Source of the DNA: Corynebacterium frankenforstense DSM 45800
GTDB lineage: Bacteria > Actinomycetota > Actinomycetes > Mycobacteriales > Mycobacteriaceae
NCBI RefSeq assembly: GCF_001941485.1
Contig: NZ_CP009247.1
Location: 1,674,001 to 1,738,000, forward strand
Length of the DNA stretch: 64,000 nucleotides
Reading direction: 5' to 3'
Shown here: positions 45,083 to 55,024 of the stretch, piece by piece
Layout: the number at the start of each line of letters is the position of its first letter
Numbering within the stretch: the stretch's first letter is position 1
Notes under the pieces: generated by a model
What the model was told of the DNA's origin: nothing
The model's input: the letters and a program-made list of their open reading frames with translations, nothing else
The model's database searches: none
Translations under genes and position numbers: made by a program

Positions 45083-46408
45083 ATGAATAGCCCCTACATT
45101 CCGCGGCACAACCCGCTGAACGTGATGGCCGACGGCACCATCAAGCAGGTCAATCCGTTCACCGGCACCGAGGTCTGGACGGTGCCGGGCCGCGGCAACC
45201 GGCCGCTCTCGCGCCCGCAGGCCGACCCGGAGCCGGTCACCGACGCCAACCGCGAGGACTCCTGCGCCTTCTGCGCCGAACGCCTGCTGCAGACCCCGCC
45301 GGAGAAGGCCCGGATGATCCGCGAGGACGACCACTGGCGCATCGTGCGCGGGGTGACCCCGGACCAGCTCACCGAGACGGTCCCGGAGTTCCGCCGGGTG
45401 CCCAACCTCTTCGAGATCGTCTCCTACGACTACTGGCGCGAGAACTACGACTACCGCATGGACGCCGCGCAGCTGGCCCGCCGCGAGCAGTACCTCTCCG
45501 CCCCGGGCGGGCGTGAGCACGTGCTGGCCACCGTGCAGAACAAGCTCAAGGCCGCCGGCCAGGACCCGGACCTGCCCGAGGAGCGCCTGCTCGAGCTCGG
45601 CGACGCCTTCTTCGGCGGCGGCCACGACCTGGTCATCGGCCGGCGCCACTTCGTCGACGGCGCCGGGGACACCTCCCAGTTGGCCTCCTCGGGCACGCTG
45701 ACCCCGGACGAGCACGCCGCCTTCATCCGCTTCACGGTCGACTCGATGGCGGAGATCTACGAGCACAACCGCTACGCCCGCTACGTCGCCGTCTTCCAGA
45801 ACTGGCTCAAGCCCGCCGGCGCCAGCTTCGACCACCTGCATAAGCAGCTGGTGGCCATCGACGAGCGCGGCGTGCAGTCCGAGCTGGAGATCTCGCACCT
45901 GCGCTCGAACTACAACATGTACAACGAGTGGGCGGTCGACTACGCGAACTACCACAACCTGATCATCGCGGAGAACCAGCACGTGGTCTGCTTCGCCGGC
46001 TTCGGCCACCGCTACCCCACCATCGAGGTCTTCTCGAAGTCGGCGGTCGCCGAGCCCTGGCTGCAGGACGCCTCCGAGGTCCGCGCGATGAGCGACATGC
46101 TGCACGCCTGCCACGCCGCCACGGGCCCGGACGTGCCGTGCAACGAGGAGTGGCACCACAAGCCCGTCGACCTCGACGTGCCGATGCCCTGGCGCGTGAT
46201 GATCAAGTGGCGCGTCTCCACGCTCGCCGGCTTCGAGGGCGGCACGAAGATCTACGTCAACACGCTCTCCCCGGAGAACATCCGCGACCGCGTCACCACG
46301 GCGATGATCCGCCTGCGCGGCGAGGGCCGCATCGCCCAGGACCTGCGCATCGGCACCGAATGCCACGTGGAGCCCAACTCCCTGCGCTACAACCCGCTGC
46401 TGCCTTAG
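45083..46408 (+). CDS. GalT-like DUF4921 family protein
   Basis: The 441-residue protein resembles galactose-1-phosphate uridylyltransferases of the HIT superfamily: a CAFCAE cysteine pair near residue 65 that could bind zinc, and the nucleotidyl-transfer signature in ASFDHLHKQLV (H-x-H-x-Q type). A large central region (EISHLRSNYNMYNEWAVDYANYHNLIIAE) and EEWHHKPVDLDVP follow. The substrate is unknown; a nucleotide-sugar or nucleotidyl transfer is inferred. ATG at 45083 has GGAAAGGTGG upstream. Confidence 0.75.
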   Translation: MNSPYIPRHNPLNVMADGTIKQVNPFTGTEVWTVPGRGNRPLSRPQADPEPVTDANREDSCAFCAERLLQTPPEKARMIREDDHWRIVRGVTPDQLTETVPEFRRVPNLFEIVSYDYWRENYDYRMDAAQLARREQYLSAPGGREHVLATVQNKLKAAGQDPDLPEERLLELGDAFFGGGHDLVIGRRHFVDGAGDTSQLASSGTLTPDEHAAFIRFTVDSMAEIYEHNRYARYVAVFQNWLKPAGASFDHLHKQLVAIDERGVQSELEISHLRSNYNMYNEWAVDYANYHNLIIAENQHVVCFAGFGHRYPTIEVFSKSAVAEPWLQDASEVRAMSDMLHACHAATGPDVPCNEEWHHKPVDLDVPMPWRVMIKWRVSTLAGFEGGTKIYVNTLSPENIRDRVTTAMIRLRGEGRIAQDLRIGTECHVEPNSLRYNPLLP

Positions 46409-46413
46409 GGGCT

Positions 46414-46431
46414 CGATTTCCGACGTCGCGC
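46414..46431 (+). repeat. Intergenic copy of the dispersed motif
   Basis: CGATTTCCGACGTCGCGC starts six bases after the DUF4921 stop and is followed by CGCTCGCCGCGGGCG, resembling the sequence after the copies near 61.9 and 63.4 kb. Confidence 0.7.
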
Positions 46432-46463
46432 CGCTCGCCGCGGGCGGACCCCGCACCCGTCCC

Positions 46464-46486
46464 GCGCCCCGCGCGGCGCGGGGCGC
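46464..46486. terminator. Hairpin after the DUF4921 gene
   Basis: GCGCCCCGCGC (46464-46474), G, GCGCGGGGCGC (46476-46486). The tight loop means a few inner pairs open. No U-run. The rest of 46409-46617 holds a TATAGT -10 candidate at 46572-46577 for the downstream gene. Confidence 0.5.
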
Positions 46487-46617
46487 CGCGCGCCGGAGGT
46501 CTCCCCTTCCCGCGCACGTCAGGGGCGTCGCATGCGTCGTCACTTCCTGGTCCCGTGGGCCGTGCTGCCTCTATAGTGGTCGCCGACCACGAACAGACCG
46601 GAAGGCAGACCCGAGGC

Positions 46618-47880
46618 ATGAGCCTGACCCCCGCCCACCTGCTCGCGAACGCGAAGACCGACCTGAGCTTCCAGCGCGCCCTCTACGAGGACCTGCACGA
46701 GCACCCGGAACTCTCCGGGCTCGAGCGCGCGACGTCGCAGAAGATCCTCGGCCGGCTGGAGAACCTCGACTGCGAGATCGTGCAGCCGATCGGCGGCTTC
46801 GGCATCGTCGCCGTCTTCCGCAACGGCCCCGGGCCGACCGCGCTCTTCCGCGCCGACTTCGACGCCCTGCCGGTCAAGGAGACCACCGGGGTGCCCTACG
46901 CCTCGACGCGCGTGCAGGCGCGCCCGGACGGCTCGACCGTGCCGGTGATGCACGCCTGCGGCCACGACATGCACACCACCGCCCTGCTGGGCGCCTGCGA
47001 GCTGCTCGACGACAACCGCGACTCCTGGTCCGGCACCTTCCTGGCGCTCTTCCAGCCCTCCGAGGAGATCGGCACCGGCGCCGACGCGATGCTCGCCGAC
47101 GGCCTGGCCCGGCGCATCCCCGCCCCGGACGTCTGCTTCGGCCAGCACATCATGCCCGGCCGCGCCGGCGAGGTGCAGACGATGCCCGGCGGCCAGCTCG
47201 CCGCCGCGGACTCGGTGACGATCACCATCACCGGGCGCAGCGCCCACGGTTCGATGCCGCACAAGGCCATCGACCCGACCTATGTCGCCGCGATGGTCAT
47301 CATCCGGCTGCAGGGCTTGGTCGGCCGCGAGGTCGACCCCAACGACTTCGCCGTGATCTCGGTGGGCAAGGTGCACGCCGGCACCACCAACAACATCATC
47401 CCGGACACCGCGGAGCTGACCCTGAACTGCCGCTTCTACGACGACACGGTCAAGCGCCGCGTCTACTCCGGCATCCGCCGGGTCGTCCACGCCGAGTGCG
47501 AGGCCTCCGGCTGCCCGGAGCCGCCGCGCTTCGAGTACTTCTCGCACGCGGAGCTCACGGACAACTCGAAGGAGGTCTTCGAGCGGGTGCGCCCGGTCTT
47601 CGACGCCGTCTTCGGGCCGGACTCCGTCGACGCGGAGCGCTCCACGGTCTCCGAGGACTTCTCGCACATCCCCCGCGCCTTCGGGGCGCCCTACCTGTTC
47701 TGGCTGGTCGGCTGCACCCCGCGCGAGCAGTGGGACGCGGCCGTGCACGGCGGCACCGTCGACACCGACGTGCCGGTCAACCACATGTCGACCTTCCTGC
47801 CGGACTACGAGCCGACGGTCTCCTCGGCCACCCGCGCCGCGGCCGCCGCGGTGCTGACCTACCTGGGCAACCACAACTGA
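46618..47880 (+). CDS. M20-family amidohydrolase
   Basis: The 420-residue protein is an M20D metallopeptidase/aminoacylase: RADFDALPVKE, HACGHDMHTTALLG (metal ligand region), FQPSEEIGTGADAML (catalytic Glu-Glu), GRSAHGSMPHKAIDP and the C-terminal SEDFSHIPRAFGAPYLFWLVG. It would cleave N-acyl or amide bonds such as in N-acyl amino acids; the substrate is not evident. The ATG at 46618 lies 40 bases after a TATAGT -10 element; GAAGG and GAGG stretches precede it. Stand-alone between DUF4921 and glgP. Confidence 0.88.
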   Translation: MSLTPAHLLANAKTDLSFQRALYEDLHEHPELSGLERATSQKILGRLENLDCEIVQPIGGFGIVAVFRNGPGPTALFRADFDALPVKETTGVPYASTRVQARPDGSTVPVMHACGHDMHTTALLGACELLDDNRDSWSGTFLALFQPSEEIGTGADAMLADGLARRIPAPDVCFGQHIMPGRAGEVQTMPGGQLAAADSVTITITGRSAHGSMPHKAIDPTYVAAMVIIRLQGLVGREVDPNDFAVISVGKVHAGTTNNIIPDTAELTLNCRFYDDTVKRRVYSGIRRVVHAECEASGCPEPPRFEYFSHAELTDNSKEVFERVRPVFDAVFGPDSVDAERSTVSEDFSHIPRAFGAPYLFWLVGCTPREQWDAAVHGGTVDTDVPVNHMSTFLPDYEPTVSSATRAAAAAVLTYLGNHN

Positions 47881-47979
47881 GCCCGGCCACCCCCCGTCGC
47901 CGAGCACAACCCGCGGGGGCGGGCTACCCTGGACGCGTTCGCTGACACGTCCCGTTAACCGTGAGAGCAGGAGCAACTG

Positions 47980-50373
47980 ATGTCCCACCCGTCCCCGATC
48001 CCCAGCCTGCCTGAGGCGCTGCCCGGCCACGTGCGCGGCGCCGCCGGCACCTCCCCCGCCGACGCGACGAACCGCAAGTACTGGTTCGGCCTGTCGCGTG
48101 CGGTCATGGACCAGATCGCCGACCGTTGGGAGGCCACCGACCTGACCTACAGCCGCGGCCGCCAGCAGCACTACTTCTCCGCCGAGTTCCTCATGGGCCG
48201 CGCCCTGCTGAACAACCTGACCAACCTCGGCCTCGTCGAGGAGGCCCGCGAGGCCGTGGCGAAGGACGGCCGCGAGCTGGCCGACGTGCTCGAGGCCGAG
48301 TACGACGCCGCGCTGGGCAACGGCGGCCTGGGCCGCCTGGCCGCCTGCTTCCTCGACTCCGCGGTCACCCAGGACTACCCCGTGACCGGCTACGGGCTGC
48401 TCTACCGCTACGGCCTGTTCCGCCAGTCCTTCGAGGACGGCTTCCAGAAGGAGTCCCCGGACGCCTGGCGCGACGACGGCTACGCCTTCACCTTCCGCCG
48501 CCACAGCCAGCAGCGCATCGTCCACTTCGACGACATGACGGTGCGCGCCGTGCCCCACGACATGCCGATCACCGGCTACGGCACCGACAACGTGGGCACC
48601 CTGCGGCTGTGGAACGCCGAGCCGATGACCGAGTTCGACTACGACGCCTTCAACTCGCAGCGGTTCACCGACGCGATCCTGGAGCGCGAGAAGGTCTCAG
48701 ACATCTGCCGCGTGCTCTACCCGAACGACACCACCTACCAGGGCAAGGTGCTGCGCGTGCGCCAGCAGTACTTCTTCGTCTCCGCGTCCCTGCAGTCGAT
48801 GGTGGCCAACTACGTGCACAACCACGGCGAGGACCTCCGCGGCTTCGCCGAGTACAACTGCGTGCAGCTCAACGACACCCACCCGGTGCTCGCCATCCCG
48901 GAGCTGCTGCGCATCCTGCTCGACGACTACCACATGAGCTGGGACGACGCCTGGGGCGTGGTCACGAAGACCTTCGCCTACACCAACCACACCGTGCTCA
49001 CCGAGGCCCTCGAGCAGTGGGACGTCTCGATCTTCCAGACGCTCTTCCACCGCGTCTGGGAGCTGGTCTGCGAGATCGACCGCCGCTTCCGCGAGGACAT
49101 GCGCGGCCGCGACATCGACGAGGGCCAGATCGCGCGGATCGCCCCGGTCCAGGACGGCAAGGTCCGCATGGCCTGGATCGCCTGCTACGCCTCCTACTCG
49201 ATCAACGGCGTCGCCGCGCTGCACACCGAGATCATCAAGCGCGAGACGCTGGCCGACTGGCACGGCATCTGGCCGGAGAAGTTCAACAACAAGACCAACG
49301 GCGTGACCCCGCGCCGCTGGCTGCGCATGTGCAACCCGCGCCTGGCCGGGCTGCTGACCGAGGCCGCCGGCTCCGACGCCTGGGTCACCGACCTGACCGA
49401 GCTGGCCAAGCTCGCCCCGCTGGCCGAGGACGCCGCGACGATGAAGCGCCTGCGCGAGATCAAGGCGGCCAACAAGGCCGACTTCGCCGAGTGGGTCGCC
49501 GAGCGCGAGGGCGTGGAGATCGACCCCGACTCGATCTTCGACGTGCAGATCAAGCGCCTGCACGAGTACAAGCGCCAGCTGCTCAACGCGCTCTACATCC
49601 TCGACCTGTACTTCCGCATCAAGGTCGACGGCGAGCGCGACGTGCCCAAGCGCACCTTCATCTTTGGCGCGAAGGCCGCCCCGGGCTACATCCGGGCCAA
49701 GGCGATCATCAAGCTGATCAACGAGATCGCCCGCCTGGTCAACAACGACGAGGAGGTCTCGAAGTACCTCAGCGTCGTCTTCGTGCACAACTACAACGTC
49801 TCCCCGGCCGAGCACATCATCCCGGCCGCGGACGTCTCCGAGCAGATCTCGACGGCCGGCAAGGAGGCCTCGGGCACCTCGAACATGAAGTTCATGATGA
49901 ACGGCGCGCTGACCCTGGGCACCCTGGACGGCGCCAACGTCGAGATCCTCGACGCCGTCGGCGACGACAACGCCTACATCTTCGGTGCCAAGGAGGACGA
50001 GCTGCCGGGCCTGCGCGAGAGCTACGACCCGAACGCCGTGGCCGACGCCACCCCGGGCCTGCGCCGCGTGCTCGACGCGTTGACCGGCGAGCTGCTCGAC
50101 GACTCCGGTTCCGGCTGGTTCGCCGACCTGCGCCGCTCGCTGCTGGGCGACGGCTACAACGAGCCGGACACCTACTACGTGCTCGGCGACTTCGCGGACT
50201 ACCGCGAGACCCGCGACCGGATGGCCGCCGACTACGTCGCCGACCCGGACCACTGGGCCCGGATGTGCTGGGTGAACATCTGCGCCTCCGGCCGGTTCTC
50301 CTCCGACCGCACCATCGCCGACTACGCCCGCGAGGTCTGGCACCTGGAGCCGACCCCGCTCGAGTGGGACTAG
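47980..50373 (+). CDS. glgP: Glycogen/maltodextrin phosphorylase
   Basis: The enzyme releases glucose 1-phosphate from alpha-1,4-glucans. The 797-residue protein has SAEFLMGRALLNNL, DAALGNGGLGRLAACFLDS, TNGVTPRRWL, QIKRLHEYKRQLLN and the pyridoxal-phosphate site EASGTSNMKFMMNGALT with the binding Lys. Length is standard for the GT35 family. ATG at 47980 has AGGAG upstream; a TACCCT -10 candidate lies at 47925. It ends at a strong bidirectional terminator facing pyk. Confidence 0.95.
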   Translation: MSHPSPIPSLPEALPGHVRGAAGTSPADATNRKYWFGLSRAVMDQIADRWEATDLTYSRGRQQHYFSAEFLMGRALLNNLTNLGLVEEAREAVAKDGRELADVLEAEYDAALGNGGLGRLAACFLDSAVTQDYPVTGYGLLYRYGLFRQSFEDGFQKESPDAWRDDGYAFTFRRHSQQRIVHFDDMTVRAVPHDMPITGYGTDNVGTLRLWNAEPMTEFDYDAFNSQRFTDAILEREKVSDICRVLYPNDTTYQGKVLRVRQQYFFVSASLQSMVANYVHNHGEDLRGFAEYNCVQLNDTHPVLAIPELLRILLDDYHMSWDDAWGVVTKTFAYTNHTVLTEALEQWDVSIFQTLFHRVWELVCEIDRRFREDMRGRDIDEGQIARIAPVQDGKVRMAWIACYASYSINGVAALHTEIIKRETLADWHGIWPEKFNNKTNGVTPRRWLRMCNPRLAGLLTEAAGSDAWVTDLTELAKLAPLAEDAATMKRLREIKAANKADFAEWVAEREGVEIDPDSIFDVQIKRLHEYKRQLLNALYILDLYFRIKVDGERDVPKRTFIFGAKAAPGYIRAKAIIKLINEIARLVNNDEEVSKYLSVVFVHNYNVSPAEHIIPAADVSEQISTAGKEASGTSNMKFMMNGALTLGTLDGANVEILDAVGDDNAYIFGAKEDELPGLRESYDPNAVADATPGLRRVLDALTGELLDDSGSGWFADLRRSLLGDGYNEPDTYYVLGDFADYRETRDRMAADYVADPDHWARMCWVNICASGRFSSDRTIADYAREVWHLEPTPLEWD

Positions 50374-50460
50374 TCCTCCCCCGCACCGCCGCCCCGCACC
50401 GCGGTGCGGCGGCCCTGCCCCGCTCGTGACCGGGCGCCGGGTGGACCCCCGGACATGAAA

Positions 50461-50486
50461 AGAGGGGCCCCGTGAGGGGCCCCTCT
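50461..50486. terminator. Bidirectional terminator between glgP and pyk
   Basis: AGAGGGGCCCC (50461-50471), GTGA, GGGGCCCCTCT (50476-50486). On the minus strand TTTTCATG follows, giving a canonical terminator for pyk; on the plus strand CTTCGTG follows. Confidence 0.9.
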
Positions 50487-50568
50487 CTTCGTGTTCAGAC
50501 CCGTGCCCGCTCACCCGGGGGTGAGGGGGACGTGGGCCTGCCGACCTGCCTGCGGCCGGCTTTCCGAC

Positions 50569-52014
50569 CTACTTGCGGTCGGCGTCCACGGCGGCGCCGG
50601 CGGAGAAGTCCTCGCCGAGCAGGTGCACGTGGATCATGTTGGTGTTGCCCTTGATTCCGGGCGGGGTGCCGGCCACGATGACCATCATGTCCTCGCGGTC
50701 GTACTCGCTCATCTTGAGCAGGTTCTCGTTGATCTCGACGATCATCTCGTCGGTGGAGGCGACCTTGCGGGTCAGGAAGGTCTCCGCGCCCCAGCTCAGG
50801 GCCAGCTGCGAACGGACCGAGGGATCCGGGGTGAACACCAGCAGCGGCAGGTGCGAGTGCAGGCGGGCCAGGCGGCGGGCGGTGTCACCGGAGGAGGTGA
50901 ACGCGACCAGCGCGCGGGCGTTGAGACGCTCGGCGATGTCGCGGGCCGAGAAGGAGATCACGCCGCGCTTGGTGCGCGGGATGTGGGCCAGCGGGGGCAC
51001 CGAGCCGCCGTGCTCCGCCTCGCGGACGATGCGGGCCATGGTGCGCACGGTGTGCTGCGGGTTGACGCCCACCGAGGTCTCGCCGGAGAGCATGACCGCG
51101 TCGGCGCCGTCGAGGACGGCGTTGGCGACGTCGGAGGCCTCGGCGCGGGTCGGGCGCGAGTTGTTGATCATCGAGTCCAGCATCTGGGTGGCGACGATGA
51201 CCGGCTTGGCGTTCTCGCGGGCGATCTGGATGGCGCGCTTCTGGAACAGCGGCACCTCCTCGAGCGGGACCTCGACGCCGAGGTCACCACGGGCGATCAT
51301 GATGCCGTCGAAGGCCAGCACGATGGACTCCAGGGCGTCGACCGCCTCCGGCTTCTCGAGCTTGGCGATGACCGGCACGCGGCGGCCGACCTCGTCCATG
51401 ATCTCGTGGACCAGGTCGACGTCCGCCGGGGAGCGCACGAAGGACAGGGCGACGAGGTCGACTCCGAGCTTCAGCGCGTAGCGCAGGTCCGCCTTGTCCT
51501 TCTCGGACAGGGCCGGCACGGAGATGTCCATGCCGGGCAGCGAGACGCCCTTGTTGTTGGAGACGGGGCCGCCCTCGACGACCTCGCAGACGACGTCGTT
51601 GCCGTCGACCTCCTTGCAGACGAGGGCGACCTTGCCGTCGTCGACGAGCAGGCGGTCACCGGGCTTGGCGTCGCGCGCCAGGCCCTTGTAGGTGGTGGAG
51701 ACGCGGTCGTGGGTGCCCTCGACGTCGTCGATGGTGATCCGGACGATCTCGCCGTTCTTCCACTCCGTCTCGGTCTCCTTGAACCGGCCCAGACGGATCT
51801 TGGGGCCCTGGAGGTCGGCCAGGATACCGACGGCGCGGCCGGTCTTGTCCGTGGCCTCGCGGACCCACTCGTAGTTCTGCTTGTGGTCAGGGTGGTCGCC
51901 GTGCGAGAAGTTCATGCGGGCGACATTCATGCCCGCCTCGACCAGCTCCAGGATGCCCTCCTGGCTGGCGACGGCGGGACCGAGCGTGCAAACGATCTTG
52001 GTTCTTCTATCCAC
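50569..52014 (-). CDS. pyk: Pyruvate kinase
   Basis: Pyk converts PEP and ADP to pyruvate and ATP. The 481-residue protein has RRTKIVCTLGPAV at the start, MNFSHGDHPDH, ADLQGPKIRLG, the active-site signature PVIAKLEKPEAVDALE with the catalytic Lys, MIARGDLGVE, and VATQMLDSMI. The GTG at 52014 (VDRRTKIV) is chosen: AGGTTGGAG lies just upstream and family members start here; a TTG three codons earlier is the alternative. Ends at the bidirectional terminator. Confidence 0.95.
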   Translation of the reverse strand: MDRRTKIVCTLGPAVASQEGILELVEAGMNVARMNFSHGDHPDHKQNYEWVREATDKTGRAVGILADLQGPKIRLGRFKETETEWKNGEIVRITIDDVEGTHDRVSTTYKGLARDAKPGDRLLVDDGKVALVCKEVDGNDVVCEVVEGGPVSNNKGVSLPGMDISVPALSEKDKADLRYALKLGVDLVALSFVRSPADVDLVHEIMDEVGRRVPVIAKLEKPEAVDALESIVLAFDGIMIARGDLGVEVPLEEVPLFQKRAIQIARENAKPVIVATQMLDSMINNSRPTRAEASDVANAVLDGADAVMLSGETSVGVNPQHTVRTMARIVREAEHGGSVPPLAHIPRTKRGVISFSARDIAERLNARALVAFTSSGDTARRLARLHSHLPLLVFTPDPSVRSQLALSWGAETFLTRKVASTDEMIVEINENLLKMSEYDREDMMVIVAGTPPGIKGNTNMIHVHLLGEDFSAGAAVDADRK

Positions 52015-52046
52015 GAGCTCCAACCTACTGCTTTCCGTTGTGGGTT

Positions 52047-52075
52047 TCCATACGAGCGACTGCCCGATCGGTCAC
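52047..52075 (-). promoter_or_regulatory. Candidate pyk promoter
   Basis: On the minus strand GTGACC (52075-52070) and TATGGA (52052-52047) are 17 bases apart, placing a start near 52040 and leaving a 26-base leader with the AGGTTGGAG ribosome-binding site. Confidence 0.5.
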
Positions 52076-52180
52076 GATGATGCCCGATTGTGTTGCTACT
52101 GTCACGTTTTTCAGTCCGCAGGAAGCCTGTTCGGCCGTTTCGGGCCCGGTCTGTGCCCGTTTCCTTGGGCACCCCGGAGC

Positions 52181-53269
52181 CTACCGTTCTTTCCCGGTTC
52201 CGTCCGTTCGTGTCTGCTTTGCCCCGGCGGAATTGCCGACGCCCGCGGCGTCGGCGCCGTGCGCCGTCGTGGTTGCCTCCCCCGCGGCGCTCGCCGCCCC
52301 CGGGGCGGCGGGTTCCCCGACGCCCGCGCCGGCCGCACGGTCGGCGCCTGCGGGGCCCGACGCGGCGTCGTCAATCTCCCTGCCCTCCTCGGCGGTGCCG
52401 GGCGCGGGGCGGTTCCCGAGCACCTCCCTGCCGGACTCGCGGCCGCGCGGCAGCAGCAGGAAGGCGACGAGGCCGACGACGATGAAGACCAGCGCGGCAA
52501 ACGAGTTCACGCGCATGCCCAGGATGTGCTGGGCGGGGTCGGTGCGCATCAGCTCGACCCAGGAACGACCCAGGCCGTAGAGGACGAGGTAGAGCGCGAA
52601 GACGCGGCCGTGGCCGAGGCGCAGGCGGCGGTCCAGCCAGAGCAGCAGCAGGAAGGCACCGACGTTCCAGAGCGACTCGTAGAGGAAGGTCGGGTGCACC
52701 GAGGCGATGACCTCACCGGTGGAGCGCCCGGTCAGCGGCGCGAAGTTCCCCTCGGCGTCGACGCGGTAGTAGAGGTCGAGCGCCCAGGGCACGTCCGTGG
52801 GCCGGCCGTAGAGCTCCTGGTTGAACCAGTTGCCGAAGCGCCCGATGCCCTGCGCGAGGATCAGGCCCGGGGCCACCGCGTCGGCGAAGGGGGCCACCGG
52901 CACGCCGCGCCAGCGGTAGAAGACCCAGATGGCCAGCCCGCCGAGCAGGACCGCGCCGATGATCGCCAGGCCGCCCTCCGTGATCTTGGCCCAGGCCCAG
53001 GGGTCAGCGTCCGCGCCGAAGTAGTCCGGCCAGTGCGAGATGACGTGGTAGGCCCGGCCGCCGATGACGCCGGCGATGATGACCACGATGGCGGAGTCCC
53101 AGATCATGTCCGGGTCGCCGCCGCGGGCGCGGTAGCGGCGCAGCGTCAGCCAGAGAGCGACGAGGATGCCCGTGATGATGCACAGCGCGTAGGCGCGCAC
53201 GGGGATCGGCCCGAGGTGCCAGACGCCCTGCGGGGGCGAGGGGATGTTGGCGAGGTAATCGGTGTGCAC
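52181..53269 (-). CDS. lgt: Prolipoprotein diacylglyceryl transferase
   Basis: Lgt transfers diacylglycerol to lipobox cysteines. The 362-residue membrane protein has [42 protein letters not shown] and the signature [20 protein letters not shown], then [11 protein letters not shown]. The last ~75 residues are an Ala/Gly-rich cytoplasmic tail without homology, containing the dispersed motif at [13 protein letters not shown] start at 53269 ([13 protein letters not shown]). It lies 16 bases after the TrpC-like gene, as usual in the genus. Its lipoprotein substrates here include the phosphatase and OpuCC-like protein. Confidence 0.95.
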   Translation of the reverse strand: MHTDYLANIPSPPQGVWHLGPIPVRAYALCIITGILVALWLTLRRYRARGGDPDMIWDSAIVVIIAGVIGGRAYHVISHWPDYFGADADPWAWAKITEGGLAIIGAVLLGGLAIWVFYRWRGVPVAPFADAVAPGLILAQGIGRFGNWFNQELYGRPTDVPWALDLYYRVDAEGNFAPLTGRSTGEVIASVHPTFLYESLWNVGAFLLLLWLDRRLRLGHGRVFALYLVLYGLGRSWVELMRTDPAQHILGMRVNSFAALVFIVVGLVAFLLLPRGRESGREVLGNRPAPGTAEEGREIDDAASGPAGADRAAGAGVGEPAAPGAASAAGEATTTAHGADAAGVGNSAGAKQTRTDGTGKER

Positions 53270-53285
53270 GACTCGCCATTGTGCC

Positions 53286-54116
53286 CTACCGGGCGGTCAC
53301 GCGCCGGGGGCAGGCCGGGTGGTTGCCGGCCGCGGAGAGGGTGCGCACGCAGGCGGCCGGGTCCTCGTCGGTCATCACGGTCTGACCGACCACCACGGCG
53401 TCGGCGCCGGCCGAGGCGTAGGCGAGCACGTCGCGCGCCGAGCGCACGCCGGACAGCGCCACGCGGGCGACGGACTCGGGCAGTCCGGTGGTGATCTCGG
53501 CGAGCAGGCCGCGGTCGACCTCGCCGGTGACCGGGTCGCGCGCGTCGACGCCGACGACCTCGGCGCCGGCGGCCAGGGCCCGCTCGAGGGCCGGGTAGGT
53601 GCGGGCCTCGACCATGGGGGTCATGCCCAGCGAGGCGGCCCGGTCGACGAGGGCGGCCAGGCGGTCGGCGTCCAGGTAGTCGGCGATCAGCGGGATGACG
53701 TCGGCGCCGTGGACGCGGGCCTCGTGGATCTGGTACGGGTCGAAGATCAGGTCGCGGACCATCACGGGCACCGCCACGGCCGCGGAGACGGCGGCGAGGT
53801 CCTCCAGCGACCCGGCGAAGCGGTGCGGCTCGGTCTGCACGGCCAGCATCCCGGCGCCGGCCTCCTCGAGCTCGGCGGCGAGCACGCCCGCCGCCTTCGT
53901 GTCCAGGTCACGCAGCCGGCCCTGGCCCGGGCTGTGCCGCTTGATCTCGGGGATCACGGAGCAGCCGCCCTCGAGGAGTGCGGCCAGGCCGTCGCGGGCC
54001 GGCGCGCAGTCGCGGGAGGCGGCCTTGATCTCCCGGAAGGGCACCGCGCGCTCCCGACGTGCGAGTTCGAGGCGGGCGTGTGCGAAGACATGCTCCACGG
54101 CCACGGACGTCGACAT
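53286..54116 (-). CDS. TrpC-like protein with altered active site
   Basis: The 276-residue TIM barrel resembles indole-3-glycerol-phosphate synthase along its length: [67 protein letters not shown]. Compared from memory with E. coli TrpC, the Lys of CKDF is Arg (VRDL), the Asn of GINNRD is Asp (GVDARD), and the Glu of SESGI is Leu (ALSGV); SPSKG is SPGQG. The first Glu and Lys (EIK) and the Glu in VEA remain. The catalytic function is therefore doubtful. It lies between a Trp-region membrane protein and lgt; no other trp genes are near. RBS GAGAGGAG; ATG at 54116. Confidence 0.85.
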   Translation of the reverse strand: MSTSVAVEHVFAHARLELARRERAVPFREIKAASRDCAPARDGLAALLEGGCSVIPEIKRHSPGQGRLRDLDTKAAGVLAAELEEAGAGMLAVQTEPHRFAGSLEDLAAVSAAVAVPVMVRDLIFDPYQIHEARVHGADVIPLIADYLDADRLAALVDRAASLGMTPMVEARTYPALERALAAGAEVVGVDARDPVTGEVDRGLLAEITTGLPESVARVALSGVRSARDVLAYASAGADAVVVGQTVMTDEDPAACVRTLSAAGNHPACPRRVTAR

Positions 54117-54213
54117 CGCCGGCTCCTCTCCGCCACGCCCGGGGTGGGACGTGACTGGGGACACTGTCTGGTTCGTCTCGAATACTATCCCGGCGACTGC
54201 CCCGCCACGAAAT

Positions 54214-54240
54214 CAGCCCCTCGCGCTGTGCGAGGGGCTG
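54214..54240 (-). terminator. Terminator after the Trp-region membrane protein gene
   Basis: CAGCCCCTCGC (54214-54224), GCTGT, GCGAGGGGCTG (54230-54240): a perfect 11-bp stem, followed on the minus strand by ATTTCG. A TAGTAT -10 candidate for the TrpC-like gene follows, at about 54182-54187. Confidence 0.75.
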
Positions 54241-54267
54241 TCGGTGACGGTGGGCCACACCAGTAGT

Positions 54268-55020
54268 TCAGCGGTCCGTGGGATCGATGTCCGCGTCGAG
54301 GGCGTCCCAGAGCACCCGGCCGGACTCGGGGTCCTCCTCGAGGTCCCGGGTCACCCGCGCGCGGCGCTGGTTGCCGCGGGCGAAGCGGGTGCGCTTGGGC
54401 GCGTCGGTGCCCGGGCGCACGACGATGAGCACGGCGGCCAACAGCGCCAGGGCGGCGCCGGCCAGGGCGATCGAGGGGCCGAGGGCGTCGAGCTGGACGT
54501 CGGTGAGCTCCGCCCAGGAGTTCAGCGCGACGGGGTCGTCGGCGCGCTGGCTGTCCGCCCCGGAGGTCAGGAGCCCGAAGACGCGGTCGGGGTCCGGCCC
54601 ACCGAGCAGCAGGCTCAGCGGGATCCAGGCGACGGCGGCGGCGATGAGCGCAGCGATCACGCCGACGACGCGGCGGCCCACCCGGCGCAGCACGAAGCTG
54701 CCGGCGGCGGCCGCGACGAGCAGCAGCGCCGCGACGGTCAGCTCGGTGGCCCAGGAGCCGCCGACAATGTCGTGGTGGGTCTGTCCCAGTTTGTCGTCGA
54801 AGCTGTCCACGCTGACCCAGGTCAGCCGCGAGCCCAGCCAGACGATCAGGCCGCCGAGGGAGACGCCGAGCGCGCCGCGGTTGGCGGTCTTCTTCTCGGC
54901 GACTCCGGTCGTGGCGGCGCCGGCGGCGGCGCCATCGGCGCCGTCCCCGGCGCCCGCGTCGGCCGCGTCGACTGTGCCCGCGGCGTCGTCACGCGCGGCG
55001 TCGGAAATCTCTTCGGCCAC
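54268..55020 (-). CDS. Trp-region conserved membrane protein (TIGR02234 type)
   Basis: The 250-residue protein has four predicted helices (about 55-70, 90-110, 120-145, 180-205) and a charged C-terminus, consistent with the Trp_oprn_chp family found next to trpC and hisI in actinobacteria. The function is unknown. Its first 45 residues are a low-complexity Ala/Asp stretch that includes the dispersed motif (54993-55009). It starts four bases after the hisI stop, so it is the last gene of the his run, and is followed by a terminator hairpin. Confidence 0.78.
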   Translation of the reverse strand: MAEEISDAARDDAAGTVDAADAGAGDGADGAAAGAATTGVAEKKTANRGALGVSLGGLIVWLGSRLTWVSVDSFDDKLGQTHHDIVGGSWATELTVAALLLVAAAAGSFVLRRVGRRVVGVIAALIAAAVAWIPLSLLLGGPDPDRVFGLLTSGADSQRADDPVALNSWAELTDVQLDALGPSIALAGAALALLAAVLIVVRPGTDAPKRTRFARGNQRRARVTRDLEEDPESGRVLWDALDADIDPTDR

Positions 55021-55024
55021 GGTC

